Shown: positions 1 to 7,792, numbered from the stretch's first letter. The stretch is DNA of 39,554 nucleotides from an uncultured Faecalibacterium sp. (GCA_934561485.1 CAKTGS010000009.1:1-39554), one strand, 5' to 3'. Notes: generated by a model not told the origin, from the letters alone. A program made the numbers and translations.

Positions 1-143
1 GAAATGCACACGGCAATGCGGTCACCGGCCTGCACCAGCTCGTAGCGCTTGACCGCCACGATGAAGGGAGTCCACAGCTCTTTGCGGTATTTTTTAATGA
101 TGCTGCGTTCAATCAGCTGATGGGATTCCAGGTTCTTTTTCAT
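1..143 (-). CDS. PP-loop ATPase, TtcA/TilS-like (N-terminal part only)
   Basis: Only the first 47 or so residues lie in the window; the rest is beyond the left edge. The visible part starts MKKNLESHQLIERS, is basic and helical, and ends in ...DRIAVCIS. That matches the beta-strand that leads into the SGGKDS PP-loop in TtcA-type tRNA thiolases and related ATP pyrophosphatases; the SGGKDS motif itself would fall just outside. The start at 143 has an AGAGG ribosome site 6 nt upstream. It lies 19 nt downstream of the cysteine desulfurase stop on the same strand. This pairing makes sense, because a desulfurase supplies the sulfur used in tRNA thiolation. The functional call is an inference from a short stretch plus context. 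Confidence 0.55.
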   Translation of the reverse strand, partial: MKKNLESHQLIERSIIKKYRKELWTPFIVAVKRYELVQAGDRIAVCI

Positions 144-162
144 TCCATACCTCTGTGATGAT

Positions 163-1290
163 TTACGGCTGTGTCAGCGCGTGGTAGCAGGCATCGAACG
201 CCTGCAGAAATTCTGTGATCTCCTGCTCGGTGGTCCGGTGGCTCAGGCTGATGCGCCAGGACGAAAGGGCGTTGCGGCGGTCGCGGCTCACGGCAAACAC
301 CGCCCGGGAGGGCAGTCCGTCCGAAGAGCAGGCCGACTTGACCGAGACGCACACGCCGTGGACGTCCAGTTCCCGCTGGAATACGGTGCCCTTTACGTTC
401 TGTACGCTCAGGTTCAGAATCTGCGGCACAGCGTTCTCAGGGCTGTTGATGCGCACCTTGGGGTACCGGGCAAGCTCGGTGCGCAGGCGGGTATTCAGGG
501 TGCGGATGTGCTCCATCCGCTGGGGCAGCTCGGTCACGGCTTTGTCCAGGGCCAGGGCCAGCGAGCAGGCCAGTGCCACGGTGGGGGTGCCGCTGCGGTA
601 GATGGTGGTGCTCTCGCCGCCATGGATCAGTGGTTCCAGGGCCAGGCCCCGCCGCTTGACCAGCACGCCGATGCCGTTCAGCCCATAGAACTTGTGGGCG
701 GTCAGGCTCAGGGTGTCGATGCCGTCAAAGGCAGGGAGGGGCAGCTTGCCCACAGCCTGGGTGGCGTCCACATGCAGGTGGCAGTGCGGGTATTCCTTTA
801 CAAGAGCAGCAATTTCGGCCACCGGCTGCACAACGCCCAGCTCGCTGTCCACCGCCGTCACGGCCACCAGCACGGTGTCCGGCCGCAGCAGTTCCCGTAA
901 ATGGGCCAGGTCCACGGTGCCGTCCTGCCGGATGTCCACAAGGTCGATCTCATAACCCTGCTCCTGCAAGGCAGTCAGGCTGCCGCTCACCGAAGAATGC
1001 TCCAGCGGTGTGGAGATGATGTGCCGTCCGTTGTGGCGTTCCAGTTTGGCAATGCTCTTGATGGCAAAGTTGTTGGCCTCGCTGGCACCGGATGTATAAA
1101 TGATCTCCGCTGGCTGCACGCCCAGGCTGCGGGCAATGCTCTGGGTGGCTTCGTCTATGGCTGCCTTGGCGGCGGCACCGGCCTGATGCCGGGAATTGGC
1201 GTTGCCGGGGCAGGTGCGCTCCACTGCACAAAAGCGCTGCAGCACATCCTCGTCCACCGGGGTGTTGGCGGAATAGTCCAGATAGATCAT
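163..1290 (-). CDS. Cysteine desulfurase (class V aminotransferase, NifS/IscS-like)
   Basis: PLP enzyme of about 375 residues that removes sulfur from L-cysteine to form an enzyme persulfide for Fe-S clusters or tRNA thiolation. The start MIYLDYSANTPVDEDVL is the family N-terminus and is preceded by AGGAGG; an upstream extension of the frame has no ribosome site. Visible motifs are TSGASEANN, HVDATQ (the PLP-binding Asp and Gln), SLTAHKFYG with the Schiff-base lysine, GTP, and SACSSDGLPSRA containing the active-site cysteine. The C-terminus keeps a RISLSH..T..E block. It is followed closely by a PP-loop ATPase gene on the same strand, which suggests tRNA thiolation as one use of the sulfur. 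A NifS/IscS-type enzyme is favoured over SufS on the SACSS motif and the size; the exact sub-family is uncertain. Confidence 0.9.
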   Translation of the reverse strand: MIYLDYSANTPVDEDVLQRFCAVERTCPGNANSRHQAGAAAKAAIDEATQSIARSLGVQPAEIIYTSGASEANNFAIKSIAKLERHNGRHIISTPLEHSSVSGSLTALQEQGYEIDLVDIRQDGTVDLAHLRELLRPDTVLVAVTAVDSELGVVQPVAEIAALVKEYPHCHLHVDATQAVGKLPLPAFDGIDTLSLTAHKFYGLNGIGVLVKRRGLALEPLIHGGESTTIYRSGTPTVALACSLALALDKAVTELPQRMEHIRTLNTRLRTELARYPKVRINSPENAVPQILNLSVQNVKGTVFQRELDVHGVCVSVKSACSSDGLPSRAVFAVSRDRRNALSSWRISLSHRTTEQEITEFLQAFDACYHALTQP

Positions 1291-1336
1291 GGAACCTCCT
1301 GATTGCACGACATACAAAGAAACATAGCAGGCTACT

Positions 1337-1365
1337 ATTATAGTATGTTTTTGGCCGGATTGCAA
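1337..1365 (-). promoter_or_regulatory. Promoter of the cysteine desulfurase gene
   Basis: On the minus strand a TTGCAA -35 box (1365-1360) is followed after 17 nt by a perfect TATAAT -10 box (1342-1337). The transcript would start near 1330 and give a leader of about 40 nt. Confidence 0.7.
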
Positions 1366-1383
1366 GAAAATCCAGTAAAAAGG

Positions 1384-1412
1384 TTGCGGATGGCAGCAGA
1401 ATCTGCTATACT
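1384..1412 (+). promoter_or_regulatory. Promoter of the uracil permease transcript
   Basis: TTGCGG (1384-1389), 17 nt, TATACT (1407-1412). Transcription from here would give a leader of about 225 nt before the permease start, which is long for this compact segment and consistent with leader regulation. Confidence 0.6.
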
Positions 1413-1417
1413 TTACA

Positions 1418-1643
1418 GAAGAGTTGCGGGGCAGGCATTTTGCCCGGCGGCCTGCCGGAGCGGTTCCGGCGGTTTGGAAATGCTTGGAAGAAAGGGGCGG
1501 ACGGTATGCGGAAGAATCATCGACTGCGCGGTTCCGGTTCTGTTTTTTCCAAGCAGAATCATTGTTCCCAAATTTCAGAGGCACTGCCGTTTTAAAAGGC
1601 AATGCCTCTTTTTTTGGGGCCAACGCAGGAGGTATACGGATTC
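1418..1643 (+). promoter_or_regulatory. Long folded 5' leader of the uracil permease gene
   Basis: The leader contains several strong helices: GGCAGGC (1430-1436) with GCCTGCC (1450-1456), the hairpin GCCGGA (1454-1459)/TCCGGC (1465-1470), and a 13-bp long-range pairing of 1481-1493 (TGCTTGGAAGAAA) with 1543-1555 (TTTTTTCCAAGCA), which has a single G-U. Inside it, CGGAA (1509-1513) can pair with TTCCG (1532-1536). It ends in an intrinsic-terminator-like hairpin (1577-1615) only 28 nt before the start codon. I see no convincing full PyrR-binding consensus and no riboswitch class I can name. Attenuation by a pyrimidine-related signal is an inference. Confidence 0.6.
1577..1615 (+). terminator. 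Attenuator-type terminator hairpin before uracil permease
   Basis: AGAGGCACTGCC (1577-1588) pairs with GGCAATGCCTCT (1598-1609) with one C/A mismatch, and is followed directly by T6 (1610-1615). It sits between the promoter and the AGGAGG of the permease, so readthrough must be possible for expression. Confidence 0.75.
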
Positions 1644-3005
1644 ATGAGTGAAAAAATCGATTACTCCAAGGGCATTTACGATGCCCGGCAGCTGGGCGCT
1701 GGCCGCATGTTCATTCTGGGCGTGCAGCACATGTTTGCCATGTTCGGCGCAACGGTGCTGGTGCCGCTGCTCACCGGCCTGAGCGTTTCCACCACACTGC
1801 TGTGCGCAGGTCTGGGCACGCTGCTGTTCCACCTGATCACCAAAAAGAAGGTGCCCGCTTTCCTGGGCTCCTCGTTTGCTTACCTGGGCGGCTTCTCCAT
1901 TGTGGCTCCCATGCTGGCAGATGCAGACGGCAACCTGACTGTGGCCAACACCAAAATGCTGCCTTACGCCTGTGCAGCCGTTGCCTTCTCGGGCCTGGTG
2001 TACCTGGTGGCCAGCCTGCTCATTTCCACCTTTGGCATCCGCCGCATCATGAAGTTCTTCCCGCCGGTGGTCACCGGTCCCATCATCATCTCCATCGGCC
2101 TGATCCTGGCCCCCTCTGCCATCAGCAACTGCCAGGCCGACTGGCTGCTGGCCTTTGTGGCACTGGGCGTGGTCATCGTCTGCAACATCTGGGGCAAGGG
2201 CATGGTCAAAATTCTGCCCATCCTCATCGGCGTGCTGGTGTCCTATGCGGTGGCACTGGTTACCGGTGCAGTGGACTTCCAGAAGATCGCCGATGCGGCC
2301 TGGTTCGGCATTCCGCTGCACAAGAACGCTATGGGCCTGTTTGCCATTGACGGCAGCCCCGAGTTCATCAGTGCTCTGTTCACCATCATTCCCATCGCAC
2401 TGGCAACCATGATGGAGCATGTGGGCGACATTGCCGCCATCAGCGCCACCGTGGGCCACAACTACATCAACGACCCCGGCCTGAACCGCACCCTGCTGGG
2501 TGACGGCCTGGCTACCACCATGGCCGGCCTGCTGGGCGGCCCGGCCAATACCACCTATGGCGAGAACACCGGTGTGCTGGCCCTGAGCAAGATCTACGAC
2601 CCGCTGGTCATCCGCATTGCGGCCGTACTGGCCATCATCCTGAGCTTCAGCCCCAAGTTTGAGGCGGTCATCAACACCATTCCCACCGGCATCATTGGCG
2701 GCATCAGCTTTGTGCTGTACGGCATGATCTCTGCCATTGGTGTGCGCAACGTGGTGGAGAACCGTGTGGACTTTACCAACAGCCGCAACCTGATCGTGGC
2801 TGCCGTGATCCTGGTGTGTGCACTGGGCTTCAACTCGGTGGGCGGCGTCAGCTTTGCCATTGCCGGTGTTACCATCAACCTGTCCGGCCTGGCCATTGCC
2901 GCCATTGCCGGCATCCTGCTCAACGCCATCCTGCCCGGCAACGACTACGAATTTGATGCTGCCGATGGCTCCGAAGCTGCCTCCAGCAGCAACCTGCAGG
3001 TCTGA
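1644..3005 (+). CDS. uraA: Uracil:proton symporter (NCS2 family, UraA/PyrP type)
   Basis: Membrane permease of 453 residues for uracil salvage. The protein is a run of roughly 12-14 hydrophobic segments. NCS2 signatures visible are FLGSSFAYLGGF near residue 85, the substrate-binding helix stretch ATMMEHVGDIAAIS near 255, and GLLGGPANTTYGENTGVLALS, which is close to the UraA consensus. MSEKIDYSKGIYDARQLG is the usual start, with AGGAGG 11 nt upstream; an earlier in-frame start would place the terminator hairpin in the coding region. It stands alone between a regulated leader and a terminator. The TYGENTGV variant favours uracil over xanthine or urate permeases of the same family. Confidence 0.9.
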   Translation: MSEKIDYSKGIYDARQLGAGRMFILGVQHMFAMFGATVLVPLLTGLSVSTTLLCAGLGTLLFHLITKKKVPAFLGSSFAYLGGFSIVAPMLADADGNLTVANTKMLPYACAAVAFSGLVYLVASLLISTFGIRRIMKFFPPVVTGPIIISIGLILAPSAISNCQADWLLAFVALGVVIVCNIWGKGMVKILPILIGVLVSYAVALVTGAVDFQKIADAAWFGIPLHKNAMGLFAIDGSPEFISALFTIIPIALATMMEHVGDIAAISATVGHNYINDPGLNRTLLGDGLATTMAGLLGGPANTTYGENTGVLALSKIYDPLVIRIAAVLAIILSFSPKFEAVINTIPTGIIGGISFVLYGMISAIGVRNVVENRVDFTNSRNLIVAAVILVCALGFNSVGGVSFAIAGVTINLSGLAIAAIAGILLNAILPGNDYEFDAADGSEAASSSNLQV

Positions 3006-3041
3006 TCGGAACCCTGAAACAGAATAAGCTGTTATGATGAT

Positions 3042-3091
3042 GCGCTCTCCCTGTTCCCGTTTTGCGGGGCGGGGAGGGCGCATCTGTTTTG
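3042..3091 (+). terminator. Terminator after uraA
   Basis: GCGCTCTCCC (3042-3051) pairs with GGGAGGGCGC (3072-3081), followed by ATCTGTTTTG. The T-tract is interrupted but the stem is strong. Confidence 0.7.
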
Positions 3092-3162
3092 TACGGTGGA
3101 TATCCGGCAAATCACCCAGTTTTTGCACATGGTTTTTAGTGACCCTGCCAGATTTCAATAAA

Positions 3163-3177
3163 TAGGAATTATTCTTA
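3163..3177 (+). promoter_or_regulatory. PerR/Fur-like operator 1 upstream of rubrerythrin
   Basis: TAGGAATTATTCTTA has the 7-1-7 symmetry of PerR/Fur boxes (GAAT-N-ATTC core) and lies upstream of the -35 box. A second copy with the same TAGGAAT-N-ATTC core lies 33 nt further on, inside the core promoter. Assignment to PerR is an inference from the box shape and from the regulated gene. Confidence 0.55.
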
Positions 3178-3186
3178 AAATTATCC

Positions 3187-3215
3187 TTGACTAACTAGGA
3201 ATCATTCGCTATAAT
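3187..3215 (+). promoter_or_regulatory. Rubrerythrin promoter overlapped by operator 2
   Basis: TTGACT (3187-3192), 17 nt, TATAAT (3210-3215). Between the boxes sits TAGGAATCATTCGCT (3196-3210), a second TAGGAAT-N-ATTC element. A repressor bound there would block RNA polymerase, the classical arrangement for a peroxide-derepressed gene. Confidence 0.75.
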
Positions 3216-3298
3216 AGAGCCATGAGAAGCACCGGTGAGTACCAACACCCAGGCTTCCTCTTAACAAAAAAGTAAAGAGAACGATGGAGGTCATTCTT

Positions 3299-3850
3299 AT
3301 GAAGAAGTACGTTTGCACCGTTTGTGGTTATATTGCAGAAGGCGAGATCCCGGCTCAGTGCCCCGTTTGCAAGGCTCCGGCCTCTGCATTTGTGGAAAAG
3401 ACCGGCAACACCTATGTTACCGAGCATGTGGTGGGCATCGGCAAGGCTGAGGGCGTGCCCCAGGAGATCGTGGACGGCCTGCGCGCAAACTTTGAGGGTG
3501 AGTGCAGCGAGGTTGGCATGTATCTGGCCATGGCCCGTGTGGCAGAACGCGAGGGCTATCCCGAGATCGCTGAGGCTTACAAGCGCTATGCTTACGAGGA
3601 AGCCGATCATGCATCCCGTTTTGCCGAGCTGCTGGGCGAGGTCGTTACCGACAGCACCAAGAAGAACCTGATGATGCGTGCTGAGGCCGAGTGCGGTGCC
3701 TGCGCCGGTAAGATGGATCTGGCCAAGAAGGCAAAGGCCCTGAACCTGGACGCGATCCACGATACCGTTCACGAGATGGCCAAGGACGAGGCCCGTCATG
3801 GCCGCGGCTTTGAAGGCCTGCTGAAGCGCTACTTCAACACCGAAGTCTGA
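3299..3850 (+). CDS. Reverse rubrerythrin (NADH-dependent peroxidase component)
   Basis: Cytoplasmic non-haem iron peroxidase of 183 residues. The rubredoxin-like FeCys4 site is N-terminal (Cys6, Cys9, Cys21, Cys24 in CTVCGY and CPVCK), and the ferritin-like di-iron domain follows, with ligands in [20 protein letters not shown] and [11 protein letters not shown]. This domain order is that of reverse rubrerythrins of clostridia, which accept electrons through an NADH:rubredoxin route and reduce H2O2 and possibly O2. The start at 3299 is chosen because GGAGG lies 8 nt upstream; an upstream ATG at 3284 overlaps that ribosome site. A strong promoter with two PerR-like boxes precedes it and a terminator follows, so it is a single-gene, probably oxidative-stress-induced unit. 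Confidence 0.93.
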   Translation: MKKYVCTVCGYIAEGEIPAQCPVCKAPASAFVEKTGNTYVTEHVVGIGKAEGVPQEIVDGLRANFEGECSEVGMYLAMARVAEREGYPEIAEAYKRYAYEEADHASRFAELLGEVVTDSTKKNLMMRAEAECGACAGKMDLAKKAKALNLDAIHDTVHEMAKDEARHGRGFEGLLKRYFNTEV

Positions 3851-3875
3851 TCGGGTTTTCCCAGTCATTTCTTCT

Positions 3876-3913
3876 GCCCGCTGCATGGCATCCGCTGTGC
3901 AGCGGGCTTTTTT
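3876..3913 (+). terminator. Terminator after rubrerythrin
   Basis: GCCCGCTGCA (3876-3885) and TGCAGCGGGC (3898-3907) form a perfect 10-bp stem followed by T6. Confidence 0.9.
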
Positions 3914-3963
3914 GCGTGCCGGAAAAGATTTTTTGGCAGTTGCCTCCCATTTATCGCAAAGTG

Positions 3964-3972
3964 TGCTATAAT
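3964..3972 (+). promoter_or_regulatory. Extended -10 promoter of the esterase gene
   Basis: TGCTATAAT is an extended -10 element with a perfect TATAAT at 3967-3972. No well-spaced -35 box is seen; TTGCCT at 3940-3945 is 21 nt away. Confidence 0.55.
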
Positions 3973-4049
3973 ACCCCAAAAGGATGCAGAACCCTGGCAA
4001 AAGCCAAAAATACAGAGCCTGTGTGGGGCAAATCAGGAGGAAGCATAAG

Positions 4050-4826
4050 ATGCGGTATGAACAACTGGAACTGATCGGCGGAGGCAAGCTGGCGGTGTAC
4101 CTGCGGGACGCTGTGGACACCATGCCGGATGCCATGGAGCGTCCGCTGGTGCTGGTGGTGCCCGGCGGCGGCTACCGGCGGGTGAGTGCCCGCGAGGCAG
4201 ACCCTGTGGCGCTGCAGTTTGCAGCGGCGGGGTACCACACCGCTCTTCTGACCTACAGCGTGGGAGAGAATGCACGGAATTACCTGCCTCTGCGGCAGCT
4301 GGCACAGGCCATTGCCCTTGTACGGGAGCACGCAGCGGCGTGGCATGTGCTGCCGGAAAAAATTGCCGTGTGCGGTTTTTCGGCGGGCGGGCACCTGGCG
4401 CTGTCCGGGGCAGTGCTGGATCTGCCCGGCGGAGAGAAGATGCCCCGCCCCAACGCGGTGATCCTGGGCTATCCGGTGGTCACAGCGGGGGAGTATGCCC
4501 ACCGGGGCAGCTTTGAGCAGCTGTCCGGCAGCACCGACCCGGCTGCCTGGCAGCCTTTTGGTCTGGAGGATAAGATCACGCCCTGCACACCGCCGGTGTT
4601 TGTGTGGCATACCATGGAGGATCAAAGTGTGCCGGTGGAAAATACCCTGCTACTGGCAGGGGCGCTGCGCCGCGCCGGAGTGCCCTGCGAAGTGCATCTG
4701 TTTGAGCGGGGGGTGCACGGCTCCAGCATCAGCACGCCGGAGGTGAACCGCCCCAGTACCCACCGCCACCACTGGGTGGAGCTGGCTGTGGAATGGCTGA
4801 ACGACACCTTTGCGTATTCGGTCTGA
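4050..4826 (+). CDS. Alpha/beta hydrolase, acetyl esterase/lipase-like
   Basis: Cytoplasmic alpha/beta hydrolase of 258 residues with no signal peptide. The oxyanion motif VVPGGGYRR (near residue 40) and the nucleophile elbow GFSAGG with Ser111 are clear. The acid is likely the Asp in TMEDQSVPVENT and the base the His in RGVHGSS. The layout resembles carbohydrate acetyl esterases of the Aes/BD-FAE group, which deacetylate xylan-type oligosaccharides, but the substrate cannot be read from the sequence. The start at 4050 has AGGAGG 9 nt upstream. It is transcribed alone from its own promoter. Confidence 0.8.
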   Translation: MRYEQLELIGGGKLAVYLRDAVDTMPDAMERPLVLVVPGGGYRRVSAREADPVALQFAAAGYHTALLTYSVGENARNYLPLRQLAQAIALVREHAAAWHVLPEKIAVCGFSAGGHLALSGAVLDLPGGEKMPRPNAVILGYPVVTAGEYAHRGSFEQLSGSTDPAAWQPFGLEDKITPCTPPVFVWHTMEDQSVPVENTLLLAGALRRAGVPCEVHLFERGVHGSSISTPEVNRPSTHRHHWVELAVEWLNDTFAYSV

Positions 4827-4864
4827 TTTTTAGCCATGCCTACAAAATATTCACAAAAATCCTG

Positions 4865-4893
4865 TTGACTTGCACAGCCGAAAGCCGTATACT
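4865..4893 (+). promoter_or_regulatory. Promoter of the 4930-5931 gene pair
   Basis: TTGACT (4865-4870), 17 nt, TATACT (4888-4893). Confidence 0.75.
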
Positions 4894-4929
4894 GGTCAGC
4901 GGAGACAAACAGAGGAAGAAGGAACGATC

Positions 4930-5370
4930 ATGGTTATGGACCCGACACTGCCGCGCATCAAGGTGCGCGACCTGCTGATGCAGGCATTTCTCACGGGATG
5001 GGAGCTGTCCGACAAGAGTGTTTCGCAGGACGAATACCTGCAAAGCTCCATCGAGGTAATCGAGGTGCTGCAGGTGGAGCCGGAAAGCCTGTACGCTGAG
5101 GAAGGCCTTGGCCTGCCGGACGGCGAAGAGGTAGACCACCTGGACGACCTGCTCCGGGCAGACGGCCAGTGGCTGTACTACGGTGTGGAGGAAGAAAACT
5201 TTTTCCTGATCCAGTGGTATCCGGACCTTGCTTCGGCCCATGCAAAGCTTGCCCAGCTGGAAGAGCTGGGAGATGGCAAGCAGTACCTGGTGGATCTGAC
5301 CCTCAAGCGGGAAAATCCCTCCCAGGCAGAAAATTTTGGCAATTCTAACCCGGTGCAGCTCCGCTCCTGA
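4930..5370 (+). CDS. Uncharacterised acidic protein
   Basis: 146 residues, acidic, no signal peptide, no membrane segment and no cysteine. It begins MVMDPTLPRIKVRDLLMQAF and holds the stretch DGEEVDHLDDLLRADGQWLYYGVEEENFFLIQWYP, shown here only as DGQWLYYGVEEENFFLIQ in its core, which suggests a small mixed alpha/beta fold. I do not recognise a family. The start is set by AAGGA 6 nt upstream; earlier in-frame codons lie inside the promoter. It is followed after 36 nt by an HD-domain gene on the same strand with no terminator between, so the two are probably co-transcribed. Confidence 0.75.
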   Translation: MVMDPTLPRIKVRDLLMQAFLTGWELSDKSVSQDEYLQSSIEVIEVLQVEPESLYAEEGLGLPDGEEVDHLDDLLRADGQWLYYGVEEENFFLIQWYPDLASAHAKLAQLEELGDGKQYLVDLTLKRENPSQAENFGNSNPVQLRS

Positions 5371-5406
5371 CCGGAACAGACCGTTTGTGTGAAAGGAAAC
5401 ACCGAC

Positions 5407-5931
5407 ATGCAGCTTTCGGAAACCGAACGCGAACAGCTTTACAGCATTGTGGAACAGTACGACCGGAACCCTGAGGTGCAGCAGATGCGGGAATTTATCC
5501 AGCATGGCTCGGTCACGACCTACCAGCACTGCAAAAATGTGGTGATCGTCAGCTTCTGGCTGAACCGGCGGCTGCATCTGCACGCCGATGAGACCTCGCT
5601 GGCAGTGGGCGCTTTTCTGCACGATTTTTATCTGTACGACTGGCACAAGAAAAGCACCTTCCACGGCCTGCGCCGTCTGTTTGAAATGCACGGCTTTTCG
5701 CACCCGCGCTTTGCCTGTGTCAATGCCGAGCGGGTATTCCACATCACCAAAAAAGAACAGAACATCATTGCAAGCCACATGTGGCCGCTGACCTTCCGCC
5801 ATGTGCCCAGCTGCCGCGAAGCGTTCATTGTCTGCCTGGCCGACAAATACTGTGCCGTGGTGGAAAGCATGTTCCGCCGCAGCCGTGTGGCGGCCGCCAA
5901 AACCGCAGACGGCGAGGATGCCGAGTGGTAA
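5407..5931 (+). CDS. HD-domain phosphohydrolase-like protein
   Basis: Cytoplasmic protein of 174 residues with an HD-type metal site: TTYQHCKNV (first His), GAFLHDFYLYDWH (HD pair), a His in ASHMWP, and a downstream Asp in LADKYCAVVES. This is the order seen in HD hydrolases that act on nucleotides or cyclic nucleotides; the substrate here is unknown. The start at 5407 has AAAGGA 9 nt upstream; a GTG at 5389 is an alternative that lacks a ribosome site. It is the second gene after the 146-residue protein and is closed by a strong shared terminator. Confidence 0.8.
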   Translation: MQLSETEREQLYSIVEQYDRNPEVQQMREFIQHGSVTTYQHCKNVVIVSFWLNRRLHLHADETSLAVGAFLHDFYLYDWHKKSTFHGLRRLFEMHGFSHPRFACVNAERVFHITKKEQNIIASHMWPLTFRHVPSCREAFIVCLADKYCAVVESMFRRSRVAAAKTADGEDAEW

Positions 5932-5938
5932 ATATCCA

Positions 5939-5985
5939 AACAAGAAAAGAGGAACAGCCCGCGGGGCTGTTCCTCTTTTCTTGTT
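5939..5985. terminator. Bidirectional terminator between convergent genes
   Basis: A 22-bp perfect stem (5939-5960 with 5964-5985) with a 3-nt loop. A-rich 5' and T-rich 3' flanks let it act on both strands. The stop codon of the acetyltransferase begins at the next base. Confidence 0.9.
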
Positions 5986-6504
5986 TTACAGCTTTTTGTA
6001 GCCTTCCGGCTCATCCGCTTTGGCGCGGCGCTCCATCAGGTAGGTGTCCAGCCAGCGGCCATGGCAGTCGCGGGCAATGCGCTCCCGCCGCCCCACCAGC
6101 CGGAAACCGCACTTGGTGTGCAGCGCAAGGCTGGCGGCATTGTCCTGCAGCACGGTGGACTGCAGGGTCCAGTATCCCTGCCGCTCGGCTTCGGCGCACA
6201 GGGCGCTCAGCAGCTGGCAGCCCAGCCCGTGCCCACGGAACCGCTCTCCTACGTAAATGCTCACCTCGGCCACGCCCCGGTAACACCAGCGCGGATCTAC
6301 CCGGTGCAAAGCGGCCCAGCCGGCCAGCACGCCGTCTGCCAAGATCACCAGACGGCATTCCTTGGTGTGAGATGCGTCCCACGCCGTGTAGGGCGGGCAG
6401 TCGGTCTGAAAGGTGGCATACTCGGTGGCAATGCCTTCCAGATAGATCCGGGAAACCACACCCCAGTCCTCCGGCTCCATGGGCCGGATCATACTCTCAC
6501 TCAT
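5986..6504 (-). CDS. GNAT N-acetyltransferase, phosphinothricin-acetyltransferase-like
   Basis: 172-residue acetyl-CoA-dependent N-acetyltransferase. It starts MSESMIRPMEPEDWGVVSRI and shows the Pat/Bar-type layout: IATEYATFQTD and a core GVAEVSIYVGERFRGHGLG containing the acetyl-CoA P-loop (R-x-x-G-x-G), then VLQDNAASLALHTKCGFR and GRWLDTYLMER near the end. Relatives acetylate phosphinothricin, methionine sulfoximine or similar amines, but many family members have unknown substrates. The start is preceded by GGGGATGG; a start at residue 5 is possible. It is a single minus-strand gene with its own promoter. Confidence 0.85.
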   Translation of the reverse strand: MSESMIRPMEPEDWGVVSRIYLEGIATEYATFQTDCPPYTAWDASHTKECRLVILADGVLAGWAALHRVDPRWCYRGVAEVSIYVGERFRGHGLGCQLLSALCAEAERQGYWTLQSTVLQDNAASLALHTKCGFRLVGRRERIARDCHGRWLDTYLMERRAKADEPEGYKKL

Positions 6505-6556
6505 TGTTCCATCCCCAGCGGGAGCCAAAAATCTGCCCCCATAATTTTACAAACTC

Positions 6557-6585
6557 AGTATAGCAGAATTTCCGGCGGCGTACAA
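6557..6585 (-). promoter_or_regulatory. Promoter of the GNAT gene
   Basis: On the minus strand TTGTAC (6585-6580), 17 nt, TATACT (6562-6557). Confidence 0.65.
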
Positions 6586-6608
6586 GCACCGGACTGCACA
6601 GAATTGCT

Positions 6609-6636
6609 TTGACAATGCACGCAGATGTGATACAAT
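6609..6636 (+). promoter_or_regulatory. Promoter of the exported hydrolase operon
   Basis: Perfect TTGACA (6609-6614), 16 nt, TACAAT (6631-6636). It is back to back with the GNAT promoter. Confidence 0.8.
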
Positions 6637-6696
6637 AAATTCAATCAATCGCGCTGCCTTCTGTGCGGGGCAGGCGCAGACAAAAGGAGAATATGT

Positions 6697-7776
6697 ATGA
6701 AGCAAATCCGAACAGCCCTGTGCGGCCTGGCCTGTCTGTTGATCATTCTCTGCCTGCCGCTGACGACCCTTGCCGCCGAAGAGGACCTGCCCTGGATCAC
6801 ACCCGACACCACGGTGCAGCAGCTGCACGACAACCCGGTGCTGAAGGCGGCGGGCTTCTGGACCTATATCCGCGATAAAAAGCCGAAGGATCAGGAAAAG
6901 TGGAAGGATAAGCCGGTTTCTGAGTACATGGGTGAAAACGTGGTGGACGACTGCGTGGCGTCCCTCAACCAGCTCATCCGCAACTACAGCAATGGGGTGC
7001 AGATCACCTACAAGATTTATACCCCGGAAGAAATTGCCGAAGAACCCAGCCGGAACAATGCCGAGCTGTACTACTTCCCGGCAGATGCTTCTTACGGAAA
7101 AACCAAATATGCGGTGATCCTCTGCGGCAATGTGCTCACCCAGACCGAAGAAGTCAAGGAAGGCACTGCCGTGGCCTACAAGCTCAATCAGATGGGCTAC
7201 TCGGCCTTTGTGCTGCGCTACCGCACCTGGCAGGATATGCACGACAACGCCCCTGCCTACGACCTGGGCCGGGCTGTGCAGTACATCACAAATCACGCAG
7301 AGCAGTTCCATGTGGAAGCTGAGGATTATGCCATCATCGGGCACTCCTCCGGCGGGCACCTGGCGGGCCTGTTCGGCGGCGAAAAGCTGGGCTACAAAAA
7401 GTATGATGTGCCCAAACCCGGTGCACTGATCCTGGCGTACCCGGTCAATTATTTCATGGAGGGCGTGCCCATTTATCACACCATCATCGACACGATGGCC
7501 CTGGGCCTGCGGTATTATGATTACTCGGTCTCCGGTGCGGTAACGGACGACTTCCCGCCGACCTACTTCTTTTATGGCAAAAATGACATGGCCCTCAGCG
7601 TCATGTGCTACCCGCTGCAAGGCCCGGCGCTGGCCTTTATGCTCGGGCAGCATCATGTGCCGTATCGGGCTGTGGAATACAAAAACGCACCCCATGGCTG
7701 CGGTCTGGGCAACGGCACAGACGCCGAAGGCTGGCTGAACGATGCCGTGGCCTTCTGGGCCGAGCAGACTGCATAA
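6697..7776 (+). CDS. Exported alpha/beta hydrolase (Sec signal peptide)
   Basis: 359 residues. The N-terminus is a Sec-type signal: MKQIR, a hydrophobic stretch to about residue 23, and a likely AxA-type cut near TTLAAEE; no lipobox is placed for cleavage. The mature part has the nucleophile elbow IGHSSGGHLAG with Ser217, an acid candidate in FFYGKNDMALS, and the base His in NAPHGCGLGNG. An N-terminal region before the hydrolase core (TTVQQLHDNPVLKAAG...) is shared with the next gene. AAGGAG lies 7 nt upstream of the start. It is the first of three genes. Esterase or peptidase activity on an extracellular substrate is likely; the substrate is unknown. Confidence 0.8.
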   Translation: MKQIRTALCGLACLLIILCLPLTTLAAEEDLPWITPDTTVQQLHDNPVLKAAGFWTYIRDKKPKDQEKWKDKPVSEYMGENVVDDCVASLNQLIRNYSNGVQITYKIYTPEEIAEEPSRNNAELYYFPADASYGKTKYAVILCGNVLTQTEEVKEGTAVAYKLNQMGYSAFVLRYRTWQDMHDNAPAYDLGRAVQYITNHAEQFHVEAEDYAIIGHSSGGHLAGLFGGEKLGYKKYDVPKPGALILAYPVNYFMEGVPIYHTIIDTMALGLRYYDYSVSGAVTDDFPPTYFFYGKNDMALSVMCYPLQGPALAFMLGQHHVPYRAVEYKNAPHGCGLGNGTDAEGWLNDAVAFWAEQTA

Positions 7777-7792
7777 AAGGAGGAACGAACCT

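Noticed and set aside
1418..1615. PyrR-binding attenuator as a firm call for the uraA leader
   Set aside because: Only a short TTTCAGAGGC stretch recalls the PyrR loop; the remaining consensus is missing.
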